Source of the DNA: Liopterus haemorrhoidalis
Lineage: Eukaryota; Arthropoda; Insecta; Coleoptera; Dytiscidae
Reading direction: 5' to 3'
Assembly: GCA_963971575.1 (NCBI GenBank)
Contig: OZ020624.1
Coordinates: forward strand, 17,143,249-17,207,248
DNA: 64,000 nt
Part shown: positions 1-11,377 of the stretch, in pieces
How positions within the stretch are numbered: the stretch's first letter is position 1
Layout of the letters: each line of letters opens with the position of its first letter
Notes under the pieces: generated by a model
The model's database searches: none
Told to the model about the DNA's origin: nothing
The model's input: the letters and a program-made list of their open reading frames with translations, nothing else
Program-made: the position numbers and the translations under genes

Positions 1-1
1 A

Positions 2-172
2 AGTTTTGGAAACGCAACCATAACTTTGAGCGGTGAACGAACAGATATTTCGTATGATCCAGGATTTGATCCAGGTAAGATTACTCTGTTAACGGCTAAG
101 CAATGGGTGAAAAAGCTCGAAAGCATTGCGAACATCTTTGGATGGGATGAAACACTATTATATACTGCTTAA
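2..172 (+). pseudogene. 3' part of Ty3/Gypsy-like gag fragment (copy 0), cut by window start
   Basis: The reading frame runs from base 2 to the stop at 170-172. It gives the last ~56 residues of the 129-residue fragment seen complete at 17543-17932, including the TAKQWVKKLESIANIFGW stretch typical of the start of an insect LTR-element capsid domain. The rest of the element is missing; satellite DNA follows directly. Confidence 0.6.
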
Positions 173-180
173 GGCAATAG

Positions 181-736
181 GCCTTTTTATTTAAAACAAT
201 ATTTGTTTTATATATTTTGCTGTTAAGTTAATTATAAGGGAGTTATTTATATTTCAAATATATGGAGTTCGCGCGCTTGTCGTTAGGAAATTTCCACATT
301 AAACAATATATTGTCCACTGCGATTAAAAGTTTTTTCAGCTCTAAATTCGCTTATTTTTCTCTTATTTCCACATATAATGTATATTCTCTTCTTTCTCAC
401 CATCTCTCCTATGATTTGCACAAGTTTTTTGTCCTTACAGTAACTTTTGCACACGTATTCGTCAGTTTTTGAGTACAAAATATCACTTTTTCATTTTTAT
501 TACGTCTTTTATTAATATTATACGTCTTAAAATATTTTGAACGCGGTAATACCCTTTTTTTAGCGCATTCAACTTACCTATTTACGTCTTAAAAGCGTCA
601 TAAGTTGGTTTTTTGCGCCTTTTAGGTTAACTATTTTTGACCTCTTTTTTCTTAACCCTCTTAACTAACCCATTTCTCTTTTAAACGTCTTAGCTCCACA
701 TATATTTAGCTGTTAAGTGAATTATAAGGGAGTTGC
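181..736 (-). repeat. Satellite R module plus start of S (copy 0)
   Basis: Reverse complement of 16979-17534. It carries the box at both ends and the AAGACG-rich interior. It abuts the TTA target duplication of the Harbinger element at 737-739. Confidence 0.85.
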
Positions 737-1180
737 TTAGGGTACATTCGATTTGACGCCCCGACCGTTCCGAGCACGTTCTGTACACTCAAACGTGTTC
801 GATTTGACGCTCGGAGTACACTCAATTGCATTCGTTTTGCGATCGAGCGAGCATTTAGAGTGCGCTCTATGTGTTCGAGGTTTCAATGCCGGGTTTACAT
901 TGGTAGAGTAAAAGAAGTAACTAGCGCAAGTAACTAGCAACTAGTTACTATCCCTGTGTAAACAGTTGACATTGTGGCTAGTAGAGTACTAGGTGCCAGT
1001 AGTTGGGCTAGGATAGCAGTTAGCTCGTCGACGTATTTACTAGCTACTGTCTTTTCCCCCACTACGCAAAATTGATTCATTTCAAATTGGCGGCAAGCGA
1101 TAACCTGTCATAACAAATAGAAAAAAACCCATATCAGGTAAGTTACAATTTATTTACATAAATTGCGTAACATTGATTTA

Positions 1181-1873
1181 TTAATTGATGATTTTTGAAA
1201 TCATCTGGGAAATAACTGCCTTTGATACACGAAAAAGATGTTGTAGACCAGTGTTTCTCGACCAAAAACGCACCGTGGACCAGAATAATATATAATTTTC
1301 TAACGCGGACTACTAATAATAATTGTTGGTTTATTTTTTGCATGTTAACAAATATATTTAATGCGCTACTATACACATGTATTTTATTTGTAGAAAATCA
1401 CAGAAAATAAACAAAATATAAACTATTTACATAAAAAATGTGCAAAATAAATTAAAAATAAAACTGCAAAAAACACATAAAAACTTTCGCGGACCACTAA
1501 AAGTTTTCTGGGGACCACTGGTGGTCCGCGGACCACCTGTTTAGAAATACTGTTGTAGACTACAATAACTATTTCCTGTGGCTAGGAAATAAAGCGTTAA
1601 TTCCAATTTTATTTTTGCTGGAATCGCATCCCTTATTAGTGTATCAGTTCGTTGTATTAATGGACTAACTAAATTTAATAGCCTATTAAAATCATCTGGT
1701 GTCATTCTTAAACACAGTCTGTACTCTTTTTGATCTTCCACGGCTAATTCACGAAATAGAAGGACTGATGCGCCATGGGTAGTTCTTCTATCAATCCATT
1801 TTTTAACCCATTTTTGTTTAGGCTTAAATTCCGTACCGAATATTTCAATAAGACAATCAATTATTTCCTCCAC
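1181..1873 (-). pseudogene. HARBI1-like transposase N-terminal remnant, split by a MITE (copy 0)
   Basis: Same remnant as at 15842-16534. It reads from 1873 down to 1553, is interrupted by the hAT MITE (1552-1249), then continues for about 21 codons to a stop at 1181-1183. It carries G at the position that distinguishes copies 0, 2 and 3 from copies 1 and 4. Confidence 0.75.
1249..1552 (-). mobile_element. hAT MITE-2 (copy 0)
   Basis: A 304-bp element whose ends begin CAGTGTTTCT and CAGTATTTCT. It is flanked by the 8-bp duplication TTGTAGAC, the complement of GTCTACAA. Confidence 0.85.
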
Positions 1874-2692
1874 AAGAAATGATGTAATTCAAAATACCAC
1901 TTCTTTAATGGCATCACGCCGGCGACGATGTATATCCACATTCATAAACTATTTTTTGCAAAAAGATAATTTCACTGCAAAATCACAGCGAAGATGTCAA
2001 ATGTGTTTTGACACTTACTATCCAGAAAATAAGATATGTATGTCAATTGCGTATGAACACCTACTATCCTGAAAATAAGATAGTAGAGTAGAGCGCGTAG
2101 TACTTGCGCTAGTTACTAGCTCTTTTACTCTACCAATGTAAACCCGGCATAAGACCGAGCATATGGAGTATGACGTAAAAAAGTGGGGGAACGGCGGGAA
2201 AGAAATGAAAGTTTAAAATTAAATTATAAATAAAATAAAAATAATAGCCTTAGACAAATAACAATAGACAAATAATATTGTTATTTGTCTATGGCTACAG
2301 AGTACGGCCATTTTATGTATTTGTGACGTTCTGCAAACAGCAAAAAAATTATTAAAATACACCGTTCATAAAATTAAAATGGAAAAAATTCATTAAATCA
2401 ATTCATTAATTATTATCTAATTTAAAATTAATATTATTTCTTCAACATTGAAAAAAAAAAAAAAAATCAAGAAAAAACCGAGGTACAATATAATTTTGAT
2501 TCATGACTGACTTGAACTAATCTGACAGTAAAAATGCCGCCTAAAATTGTAGGGTTAGATTTTATAAACATTACGTCACAACAACGGTCACTCCGTGTTC
2601 GAGTTGCTGCGCTCCGTTAGTGCTCTATTCATGACGTCACCATCAACTGTTCGCTCAGCGCTCGCTCTACCCTGTACAACTCGAATGCACCC

Positions 2693-3325
2693 TTATATTT
2701 CAAATATTTGGAGTTCACCGGTTTAGCGTTAGGAAATTTCCACTGTAAACAATGTATTGTCCACTGCGATTAAAAGTTTTTTCAGCTCTAAATTCGCTTA
2801 TTTTTCTCTTCTTTCCACTTATTATGTATATTCTCTTCTTTCTCACCATCTGTCCTAAGATTTGCATCAGTTTTTTGTCTTTACAGTCACTTTTGCACAC
2901 GTATTCGTCAGTTTTTGGGTACAAAGTATCACTTTTTCATTCTTATTACGCCTTTTATTAATATTTCACGTCTTAAAATATTTTGAACGCGGTAAAACCC
3001 TTTTTTTAGCGCATTCAACTTACCTATTTACGTCTTAAAACCGTCATAAGTTGGTTTTTTGCGTCTTTTAGGTTAACTATTTTTGACCTCTTTTTTCTTA
3101 ACTTTCTTAACTAACCTATTTTTATTTTAAACGTCTTAACTCCACATATATCTTCCTGTTAAGTGAATAATAAGGGAGTTATTTATATTACAAATATTTG
3201 AAGTTTTCCCGCCATTACTCTACAAATATTACTCGAATCAAAAAAATGTATTTATGTTAAGAATTTGCCTTTTAATTTTAAACATTATTTGTTTTATATA
3301 TTTTGCTGTTAAGTGAATTATAAGG
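2693..3325 (-). repeat. Satellite R and S (copy 0)
   Basis: Reverse complement of 14388-15020: one ~480-bp R module joined through the box to a ~180-bp S part. Confidence 0.85.
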
Positions 3326-3997
3326 TCAGTTAACAATTTTTCCAGCTAAACATATGGTCAGGTAACCATTTGGTCAGCTAACTATATGGTCAGTTATCCA
3401 TTTGGTCTGCCAACGACATGGTCAGGTAACCAATTGGTCAGATAAACATATGGTCAGGTAACCATTTGGTCAGCTAACCATATGGTTAGGTAACCATATG
3501 TTCATCTAACCATATGATCAGGTAACATTTTGGTCAGCTAACTATATGGTCGGTTATCTATTTGGTCTGTTAACCACATGGTCAATTAACAATTTGGCCA
3601 GCTAAACATACGGTTAGGTAACCACTTGATCAGCTAACCATATGGTCAGTTAACCATTTCGTCAGCTAACCATATGGTCAGTTAACAATTTGGTCAGCTA
3701 ACCATATGGTTAGGTAACCACTTGATCAGTTAACTATATGATCAGTTAACCATTTCGTCAGCTAACCATATGGTCAGTTAACAATTTTTCCGACTAACCA
3801 TATGGTCAGGTAACCATTTTGTCAGATGACCATATCAGGTCAATTTTTTAAGGTAATCATGTAAGTCTTGTAACCATTTGGTCAGCTTAACCTGTACTTG
3901 CTCAGCAAACCATTTGGTCTGCCAACGACATGGTCAGGTAACCATTTGGTCAGTTAAACATATGGTCAGGTATCCATTTGGTCAGCTAACCATATGG
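3326..3997 (-). repeat. 16/32-bp minisatellite (copy 0)
   Basis: Degenerate tandem repeats of about 16 bp, here read as CCATWTGGTCAGSTAA, the complement of the reference orientation. The array starts directly at the 3' end of the RT pseudogene and ends at the satellite box. Confidence 0.9.
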
Positions 3998-5897
3998 TTA
4001 GGAATTTTTTATCTTCTCACTTCTTTCTTGTCCTTTGATATCTCGCATTCTATCAGTTATTGCCAGTGTCACATCTTGTCCTTCCGACCTCTTTCTTGCT
4101 ATTTCCTTAGCTGAGTAACCATTATGCTCAAATCGTTTCCTTCTTTTTGCTTCCCATTTGGATTGTATCTTTCCATGTATCCCTTTCCTCTCTGTTTCTT
4201 TCCAGCACTGATAGAGCAAGTTTTATTTTGGGTGTTTTATTATCCGCTCTTCGAATTTAATAGCTCTTTTGGTAGCTTCTATCCTAATGTTGTCCAATTT
4301 CAATTATTCTAATAAAATATATTCTGGTGTGCATTTGTCGAGGCCCAACATCCATTTAATGTATTTATTCTGCACCACCTCTAATTTTTCCTGGTCTTCC
4401 CATCCCCATATTTCAGAGCCATACGTCATTATGCTCTTGACAATGGAGTTGAACATAAGCATCCTTATTTTGATGTCTCCTTTAAATTTTCTCTCACCTA
4501 TTCCCCACACTTGTGGCAGGGCTAACATTGCTTTCCTTGAGAGAGTCCGAATATGTTCTTCTGGGCCCCCGCTGCTTTTAAACATGTATCCCAGGTATTT
4601 GTATTCTTTCGTTTGTTCTATCTCTTCGTCTCCCCAATTCCATTTGTTTTGTGTCTGTCTGCCTCCTCCTTTTTTGAACAGCATTATTTTTGACTTATCT
4701 GCGTTTAGCTTTAGCTTTTCCTTTTGTAGGAATTTCTCAAAACATTTAAGGAGTTTCCTCATTTCCTCTTCGGTTTTAGCTACAATAGCAATATCGTCCG
4801 CTTAGGACAGAGAGATAAATTTTGTGTGTCCTACTACCAGTCCTCCTGTTTGTTCTCTTTGTAACGCTTCTAAATCTGACATGTATATGGAGAACAGAGT
4901 TGGGCTTAACGGGCATCCTTGCCTTAAACCTTGTTCTGTCTAAAATTCTTCACAATATATTTCTCCATTTCTTACTTGGTTCCTTGTTTCTTTGTAAATG
5001 TCTTGTATCCGGTTTCTTATTATGACGTTTAGTCCCTTTTTATCTAACGTTTTGTAAAGCTCTTTCCGATCTACTGTGTCAAAGGCTGCTTTTAAATCGG
5101 CGAAAAACACATATAGTTTGCCTCTTTCCTTTGCCAGCTCTCTACCTACTACATAATTCAGGATATATACATTGTCAATTGTCCCTCTCCCTTTCCTGAA
5201 CCCTGCTTGATTGTCTGTTCTTCTACCTCTTCTTCCAACTTTTGTTCTAAAACCATTGCATATATTTTGTGCAAGGTGTCCAGAAGAGTAATGCCTCTGT
5301 AATTCTTGCATTCATTTTTCATCCCTGATTTGTATATGGGTTCTATAATCCCTTTCCTCCATCTATCAGGAAAACTTTCCCCTCTCCATACCTTATTTAT
5401 AATTTCTGTTATTTTTTTCTTTACATTTTCCGTACTGTACAGCCATTCTTCGTTTCCTATCCCATCTTCTCCAGCTGCTTTTTTCTTTTTCAGTTTCTCT
5501 ATTTGTGCTTGTATTTGCTCTTCCGTTATATCATCTTGGTGGCTACCTCCATCATTTTTCGCTACTTCTAGAATTACTTTTTCATTTGTTCCTCTCAGGA
5601 GTTGACAGAAATGTCTTTCCCATTCTTCAATCTTTATATGTTGGGACACATCTACTTTGTTTTTTCTATCTTTATTGATATACTTCCATGCCTCCGTCTC
5701 TGTCTTGATATCCTGTATTTCTAATTCTTCTTGTCTCTTTTTGTTGTTTTTCTTTATCTTTGTATTCTTTCTTTTCTTTTAGATATTCGTTTTTATAGCT
5801 TGTACCTATCTTCCATTCTTTTAATGATGTCTTAACTGATTTTTTTTCCTACATTCTCCGTCCCACCAGTTATTTCTTCTCAGTTTGTTAGTTCTAT
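3998..5897 (-). pseudogene. Non-LTR retrotransposon RT pseudogene (copy 0)
   Basis: Reverse complement of 11816-13715. It shows the same frame change and the same in-frame stops, including the stop in place of the tyrosine of the YADD motif. The copies were therefore already dead before the inversion. Confidence 0.88.
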
Positions 5898-6054
5898 TTA
5901 AGTGAATAATAAGGGCCTTATTTATATTACAAATATCTGAAGTTTTCCCGCCATAACTCTACAAATATTTATCGAATCAAAAAAATGTATTTATGTTAAG
6001 GATTTGCCCTTTAATTTCAAACAATATTTTTTTTACATGTGCTAGCCTCTAACC

Positions 6055-6335
6055 GAGTGGTTCTCAACCAGGGTGCCGCGAGCTTTTCAAAATAAATTCG
6101 CCGCTATTCTCGGAATCGAAGACCCGTGTCTTAGAGAAAATACGCGGGAAATGTATTCTCTCTCACTCGTCATAAAACCCTTGCGAGTTTATTGGACGTC
6201 AAAAACGCCCGACCTTGAACGGCTCGCTCGCTCGCTCGCTCTCTCTCTATTGTGACATATTTAATAATAGGGTGCCGCGAAGATCTCACATTTTGCATAG
6301 GGGTGCATTCACCTAAAAAAGGTTGAGAACCACTG
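6055..6335 (-). mobile_element. hAT MITE-1 (copy 0)
   Basis: A 281-bp element with ends GAGTGGTTCTCAACC and the complement of CAGTGGTTCTCAACC, flanked by the 8-bp duplication CTCTAACC. It includes the GAGC/CTCG microsatellite-like run near 6225-6245. Confidence 0.85.
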
Positions 6336-6930
6336 CTCTAACCGATAGTTGGAATGCGAGACAGACTAGAACGAGTAGTATCACGCCTGTGTCATCGGTA
6401 TACCAAAATTTCGAACCCCGCCAAAACCATGTGGCGGTTATCTGATGAGTGTAGCACACAATTTCCACCAGGAGGCAGTTCTGTTGGACACCCCCTCGCC
6501 ACCCACCACCACTGAATACTCCACAAACTGGAATTTTAAATCTTATCTATTTAAATATGGCAGTTATTGTGAATGTGACTTGCACGTGGCGTGTTTAATG
6601 TTCTGTGGTGCAAAGAATTTTAAGTGATCAATAATATATTAATTAGGAAATATTGGCCCATCAGCTGAAATCAAACTTATATGAATTGTATATTTTACTT
6701 TTTTTTGATATGTTCGATATTTGATATTCGATATTTGAAATATTTGATATTAATAACATATTAATTATAGACATATTAAATCAGACTTATGGTATATGTA
6801 TCGTATATTTGACTTTTTTTTTTGTTATGTTCGATATTTGATATTCAATATTTGAAATGTTCGATATCAATAATATGTTTATTATATTTGTTGCAAATAT
6901 TGGCCCATCAGCTGAAATCAGACTTATATG
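6336..6930 (-). repeat. Distal end of unit A: possible Pol III box region and AT-rich tandem duplication (copy 0)
   Basis: Reverse complement of about 18966-19560. 6400-6500 contains the TTCGAACCCC stretch discussed at 19380-19560. 6640-6925 contains the ~125-bp AT-rich duplicated block with two copies of a GGCCCATCAGCTGAAATCA motif. Homology to the array ends at about 6930. Confidence 0.75.
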
Positions 6931-8965
6931 GAGTCTGTGCCAAACATAGAAAAAAGTTCTTTTTAGATGAGTAACTCGCTTACTAATAATTGTCAAAGAG
7001 TTCGTTCAGTAAAACTGATAACGGAGATCAGGCGCAGCAGTAAAAGCGCCAGGTGAGGGATCCGCAAATTAAAAAATTTGAGTGGCAAATTTAAATATTT
7101 ACACTATTTTGTTTTATTTAAAATTAAATTAACAATTGATATTATCTATCTTAAAAATGTATTTAATTCTTAAATGCTTTCCAAATTCTATTTAAATAAC
7201 ATTTAAGAATTCAAATACATTTTTAAGATTGTTAACATCAATGTATATAGTATAAATATGTTATACAAAATAAAATAAACAAAAATACAAACAATTAAAA
7301 TATTAAGTCTATATTTATATATTTTTACATATATTATCTAAAATATGTCATTTTAGAAAAAAGAGACTATAAAGAAAAAAATACTATAATCATTAAAATT
7401 ACCTGATGTACGGGTACTTCGTACGGCTTTTGTTGTATATTTATATAACTATACACATAATAATACACAATTAAATAAACTGTTGATAAGTGGTTATGAT
7501 AATTAAGATACTTCAATTTTATATATAGGTAGCGCCCAATATTCATCTTATTAAAAAGTATATTAAACAGTAAAGAATCTTTATCACTTTAAATCACTTT
7601 CTTATATATATTTTGCTTACTTTTTGAATATACCATTCAAATTTTGGATGCCTGATGCGATTCACACACACGTAAAAACATCGGCTTCAAATAAAGGAGA
7701 ACGATGTCTAGTTGATGTAATATCATAACATCCCGGAACACAATATTTTTTAATATTCCTTGGAAATGGTACAATAGGCTCCATATTGGGTAATTAGAAA
7801 ACGAACACGTCGATTTGTAAATAATAATAAATATAATGATCGTATATATATCTTTAAAATTTGTATTTTCAATAAAGTTACTTATTATTAATTAAATTCC
7901 ACGAATACACAAATAGTAGACTAATATTTTCAGATTATTTTGAACTCTAAAATTCTGTAATGGCGGTAGGCGTACGATGTTGCAGTCGGTAATAACGTGT
8001 TCTTCCCCATCCGACCAAGCCAGCGACCAAGTCACTACGGCAGCGCCATGTGAAAGAATCGCAAACTAAAACCGTATGTTCAAACGGGCTATAGGAGTTA
8101 CCCGGGCATGGTGCCAAATGTGCGACAGATGATAAGGAAAGTGTTCCCAACTTCGAAATAATAAAATAATATGTGAAAAATAAAAGCCGTGTTTATTGGA
8201 TAACATTTCTAAAATCCGTAAATTAATTTAACTTATTCATGTAATATTTAATTCATTTTGAAGTATTTTGTAAACAATTTAATAAAGAACATTAATTAGA
8301 AAGTAAATTACATCAATAAATATGGTTTGTTTATATATAATATTAATTTAGACCTTATTATTATAAACTTGGAACTACTAGTAAAATTTTGATACATATG
8401 TCATTTATTGTTTAACCTTTAATAAACATATGTACATATTTTAAATAATTAATGTAAGTAGATATTATAATAAATTGAAATGTTTTAAATGACATTTAAA
8501 CTATTTATTATTAAAAAATATTGGTTTTGACTACTGAGGGAAACTTTTTAAATATTTTTCTGTATTCCAGATTATTTTTGCGAAGTTTTTCAAAACCGTT
8601 GCTTACAATGAATCTTGATATAAGATGGTCAAATGTGATAAAAAATGAGGAACAAAGAAACACTGTCCGATGTAACACTATAAGGCCTGGACTATAATAT
8701 CAGAACGAGAAAATACGTGCTGGGCACAGTGAAAAAGGTTTTCTTGCTGCGACTTAAAATAATTGTAGTGCTACTGCGACCGGATTCAAATGGAACGACA
8801 TAACGAAAGTTGTAGTTAACTAAATTAATTTTAATAATTAAATAATAAATGAAAGTGCAATAAACTAGTGAAAAAGATACAGGTCTGGTGATCCTGCTAT
8901 CCAAACAGCATTCTTTTTATATAAAAAGATATGCATACCTAAAGTGTATCTTGGCCAAATCACTA
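6931..8965. other. Unique AT-rich spacer, left part
   Basis: This DNA is present once in the window. I see no open frame with recognisable protein content and no RNA gene. It holds a long imperfect hairpin (7135-7242) and a GC-richer island (about 7960-8145). It could be intergenic or intronic. Confidence 0.6.
7135..7242. repeat. Long imperfect hairpin
   Basis: The arm starting ATTGATATTA at 7135 pairs with the arm ending AACATCAAT at 7242. The arms are about 43 bp with a few mismatches and one bulge, and the loop is about 22 bases. This could be a small MITE remnant or a cruciform-forming sequence; no clear target duplication is seen. Confidence 0.7.
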
Positions 8966-9287
8966 GGCGTTTATGAAAACTCTACCGGTGGATATGGTAC
9001 ATTGGCCAATCTTTACTATACCCCACTGAACATAACCTTATGTGCTGCCTCTATACAGAAGGCTTAAATAATCCTTAAAAAGGTTAGCTTAGGCTAGGCT
9101 TTAGCTAGAATACCAGTTATGTTAGAATAGTTTAGCTAGAATAAGGTTATGTTGAGTGGGGTATAGTAAATTTTCCCAGGAAATCTACCGGTCGGTAAAC
9201 AGCTACATGCTTATACACCTTCACCGAACTTGTTTTCGAACACAGTTGATGTTCCCGGTATCTACCGGTAGAGTTTTCGTAAACGCC
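8966..9287. mobile_element. MITE with ~28-bp terminal inverted repeats
   Basis: The left end GGCGTTTATGAAAACTCTAC and the right end, complement of GGCGTTTACGAAAACTCTAC, match at 27 of about 28 positions. The flanking trinucleotides are CTA (8963-8965) and TTA (9288-9290), compatible with a decayed Harbinger-type 3-bp duplication. It has no coding capacity. A second inverted-repeat element is nested inside. Confidence 0.75.
9012..9170. mobile_element. Nested 159-bp MITE with 29-bp inverted ends
   Basis: The ends are TTTACTATACCCCACTGAAC at 9012 and the complement of the segment closing at 9170 (GGGGTATAGTAAA). Over 29 bp there is one mismatch. The interior contains the short repeat TTAGCTAGAAT twice. 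The target duplication is not clear, so the superfamily is not assigned. Confidence 0.75.
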
Positions 9288-9805
9288 TTATTGCAATTCT
9301 AAGCTTACCTTAATTTTGGCAGGTTAACGGCGTATTTTTATTTTAAATTATTAAATAAACATTGTCATGACATTCCGTCACAAAAATTCGCATACCATTG
9401 TGTTAAGCTATATATATTGTAATAAATACTTAAATATATGCAGTGATGATATTCAACCGGTACGAGCATATCAGTTCTTAAAATATTGAAATACTTCCAT
9501 ACTGGTTGTTAAAATGAATAGTGGGATAACAGGTACAGAAAAAGATTTAGTTTCTACTTTTGGCAAATGACCACATCAACAATTTTTAAAAATCAACAAA
9601 TTGTATGATAATTATTAAAATAATTAGGGCTACAACTACAGTTAATTTTTTTTTTCTCGTCAGATTTTTTAGTGTTTTATTTATTTTTTTTATCTAACTG
9701 GTTTATTATTTTGAATATATGCCCTGCATATACGTATGATAAATGTTTTCAAATAATAAACCTGTATGTTAAATATATTTTTACATTGTAATATTTTATA
9801 ACAAC

Positions 9806-9880
9806 ATCACCGACTTGAAGCCTATGGCAGATAGACGAGTTAGATGGAGAAATTTTATTGACAGCCTATGCTCTTTTTAG
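9806..9880 (+). pseudogene. Possible C-terminal scrap of a non-LTR retrotransposon ORF
   Basis: Twenty-four codons ending at TAG (9878-9880) read LKPMADRRVRWRNFIDSLCS-like. A short basic-Trp segment just before the stop followed by a GATGATGATGA-type 3' tail (9895-9935) is a common end of insect non-LTR elements. The match is short, so chance is possible. Confidence 0.35.
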
Positions 9881-11209
9881 AGGCAGTCCAAAATCACCCG
9901 ATGATGGACAAGGCTTGATGATGATGAATATTTTGTGAAGATTAATGTAAGAAAAAGTTTATGTTTTTTAGAATAATAAAGTGTATTGATTATTATTTAT
10001 ATGAATGTTTTATTTCGAGGGAAGCGAGAATTAAGAGCGATGTTGGTCGTAGACCTAAATATTTTGAGAATATGAAAAATTCCAAATTTTAACATAGTTT
10101 TGTAAAGATTTGATTACTTTTTGAATATCTCTAATCAAGAATTTTTCATTCTGTTTATTTAGGTAATTTCAATCGAATTTCTGATTGCGGTTATATGAGT
10201 AATGGTTTTCCACAAATAGTTGATTACAAAAATAATCATTATTTTACAGTTCTGGTTAAATATAATTTGTATGGAGACTATAGTTGTCTCACTATCCTCT
10301 TTTTCAAGTCGCTGTATGTATATTATTTTAAATATAATGGATTTACATATTTCCTAATTTCCTTTTTATAATTAATATCATTCAGGTACATCCAATCCGC
10401 AGTTGTACAGTTTCTAGTTCCAATATAAAACAAATTTAATCACTTAAAGGCCTTTACCCGCGGACCAGAGTTTAAGAATCACTGATTACAAATTCATTGC
10501 AAAAATGTATAAAAATAAATCAATTAAAGAGTTAAATGTTCTAAATTTCCATGCATATCTCGTAGACCAGGTTATCGTAGGTAAAATTATATTCTACTGA
10601 TATATCAGATTTAAAAATATCAGTTATTATGTAAGGCGTTTTAATTAAATGTCTTTAATATTCGAGATATTTATTTCGAATTATTATTGGCGTATTTATT
10701 CTTGGCCTCTAACACTTTCAAATTCCAAGTATTATTCGCTTTACAATAATAGAAACGTATTTCATAGATCAATATGTTCTTACTTATATGTTCAATTAAA
10801 GTATTTAATTATAAATTAGTGTATAATAAAAACAGATTTTAATTTGTAGTGCGCGCTATTTTGCGTGCATTACGACAATATTACAAAAAAAAAGTGGAAA
10901 AACATTTAACTTTTATCTAGTGGTAACATTGTAGAGGCAAAATCTGTAGAACTAAAATTTATTATTTGAAGGTAATCGTTAAAAATATAGTAGTACTACT
11001 GTAGGAAATGGAATGATATTATATGTGTTATAAGAGTACTATATTGGAATTTTATGGAACTAAAATTATAATAAAATCAATAATTTCATCATTGTTATCG
11101 TGTAATAGGGATAACTTCTAGTAACTAGTAACTTCTCATTACAGTTGGCAAAAATTCAGTGTTCCCAACATATTTTTTTTTTTTTTTGTCGCACTCTTGA
11201 CCTAAGCCG
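9881..11209. other. Unique AT-rich spacer, right part
   Basis: No gene is recognised. It contains a hAT-end scrap (10457-10484). A run of 15 T at about 11171 lies just before the junction with unit A. At the junction (11210) the sequence GGGTGGCGAGGG is shared with the array, but everything upstream differs. Confidence 0.6.
10457..10484 (-). mobile_element. Scrap of a hAT element terminus
   Basis: Read on the minus strand, this starts CAGTGATTCTTAAACTCTGG and continues to GTCCGCGGG. It resembles the CAGTRTTTCT...GGTCCGCGG end of hAT MITE-2. The partner end was not found. Confidence 0.45.
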
Positions 11210-11377
11210 GGTGGCGAGGGGGTGTCCAACAGAACTGCCTCCTGGTGGAAATTGTGTGCTACACTCATCAGATAACCGCCACATGGTTTTGGCGGGGTTC
11301 GAAATTTTGGTATACCGATGACACAGGCGTGATACTACTCGTTCTAGTCTGTCTCGCATTCCAACTATCGGTTAGAG
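11210..11377 (-). other. Possible Pol III-promoter-like (SINE-like) segment, copy 1
   Basis: The segment contains GGGGTTCGAAATTT, close to a tRNA B box, and upstream TGGCGAGGGGG, loosely like an A box. It ends at the 8-bp duplication of hAT MITE-1. No cloverleaf or poly-A tail was found. The evidence is weak. Confidence 0.25.

Larger units (their letters stand above)
887..2149 (-). mobile_element. Inner Harbinger element with transposase remnant (copy 0)
   Basis: Ends are TGCCGGGTTTACATTGGTAG and its complement, about 29 bp matching perfectly. The flanking trinucleotides are CAA at 884-886 and TAA at 2150-2152, an imperfect duplication. A hAT MITE lies inside at 1249-1552. Confidence 0.85.
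740..2692 (-). mobile_element. Outer Harbinger-like DNA transposon (copy 0)
   Basis: Reverse complement of 15021-16975. The ends show imperfect ~15-bp inverted repeats (GGGTACATTCGATTT and the complement of GGGTGCATTCGAGTT). They are flanked by the trinucleotide TTA at 737-739 and 2693-2695, as expected for PIF/Harbinger. A second element with its own inverted ends sits inside at 887-2149. Confidence 0.85.
1..6930 (-). repeat. Copy 0: inverted, partial copy of unit A (left arm)
   Basis: Bases 1-6502 are the reverse complement of about 11210-17714 (coordinates sum to 17713-17715). Bases 6503-6930 continue the match to the reverse complement of about 18966-19393, which copy 1 lacks at its left edge. 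The arm therefore extends about 420 bp further into the unit than its partner. At 6930 the match stops abruptly and unique sequence begins. Internal order is that of unit A read backwards: gag remnant, satellite R, Harbinger, satellite, minisatellite, RT pseudogene, hAT MITE, AT-rich tail. Confidence 0.95.

Noticed and set aside
3331..4010. Telomeric TTAGG repeats
   Set aside because: GGTTAG occurs as part of the 16-bp minisatellite unit only; there are no consecutive TTAGG runs.
3878..5605. Many open frames of 60-180 codons antisense to the RT pseudogene in every copy (for example 4269-4805)
   Set aside because: They are the opposite strand of the RT sequence. Hydrophobic, Ser/Phe-rich translations come from the purine-rich RT strand, and no protein family is recognisable.
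7947..8150. 67-codon host exon in the GC-richer island
   Set aside because: No recognisable protein and no convincing splice context; left as an unexplained island.
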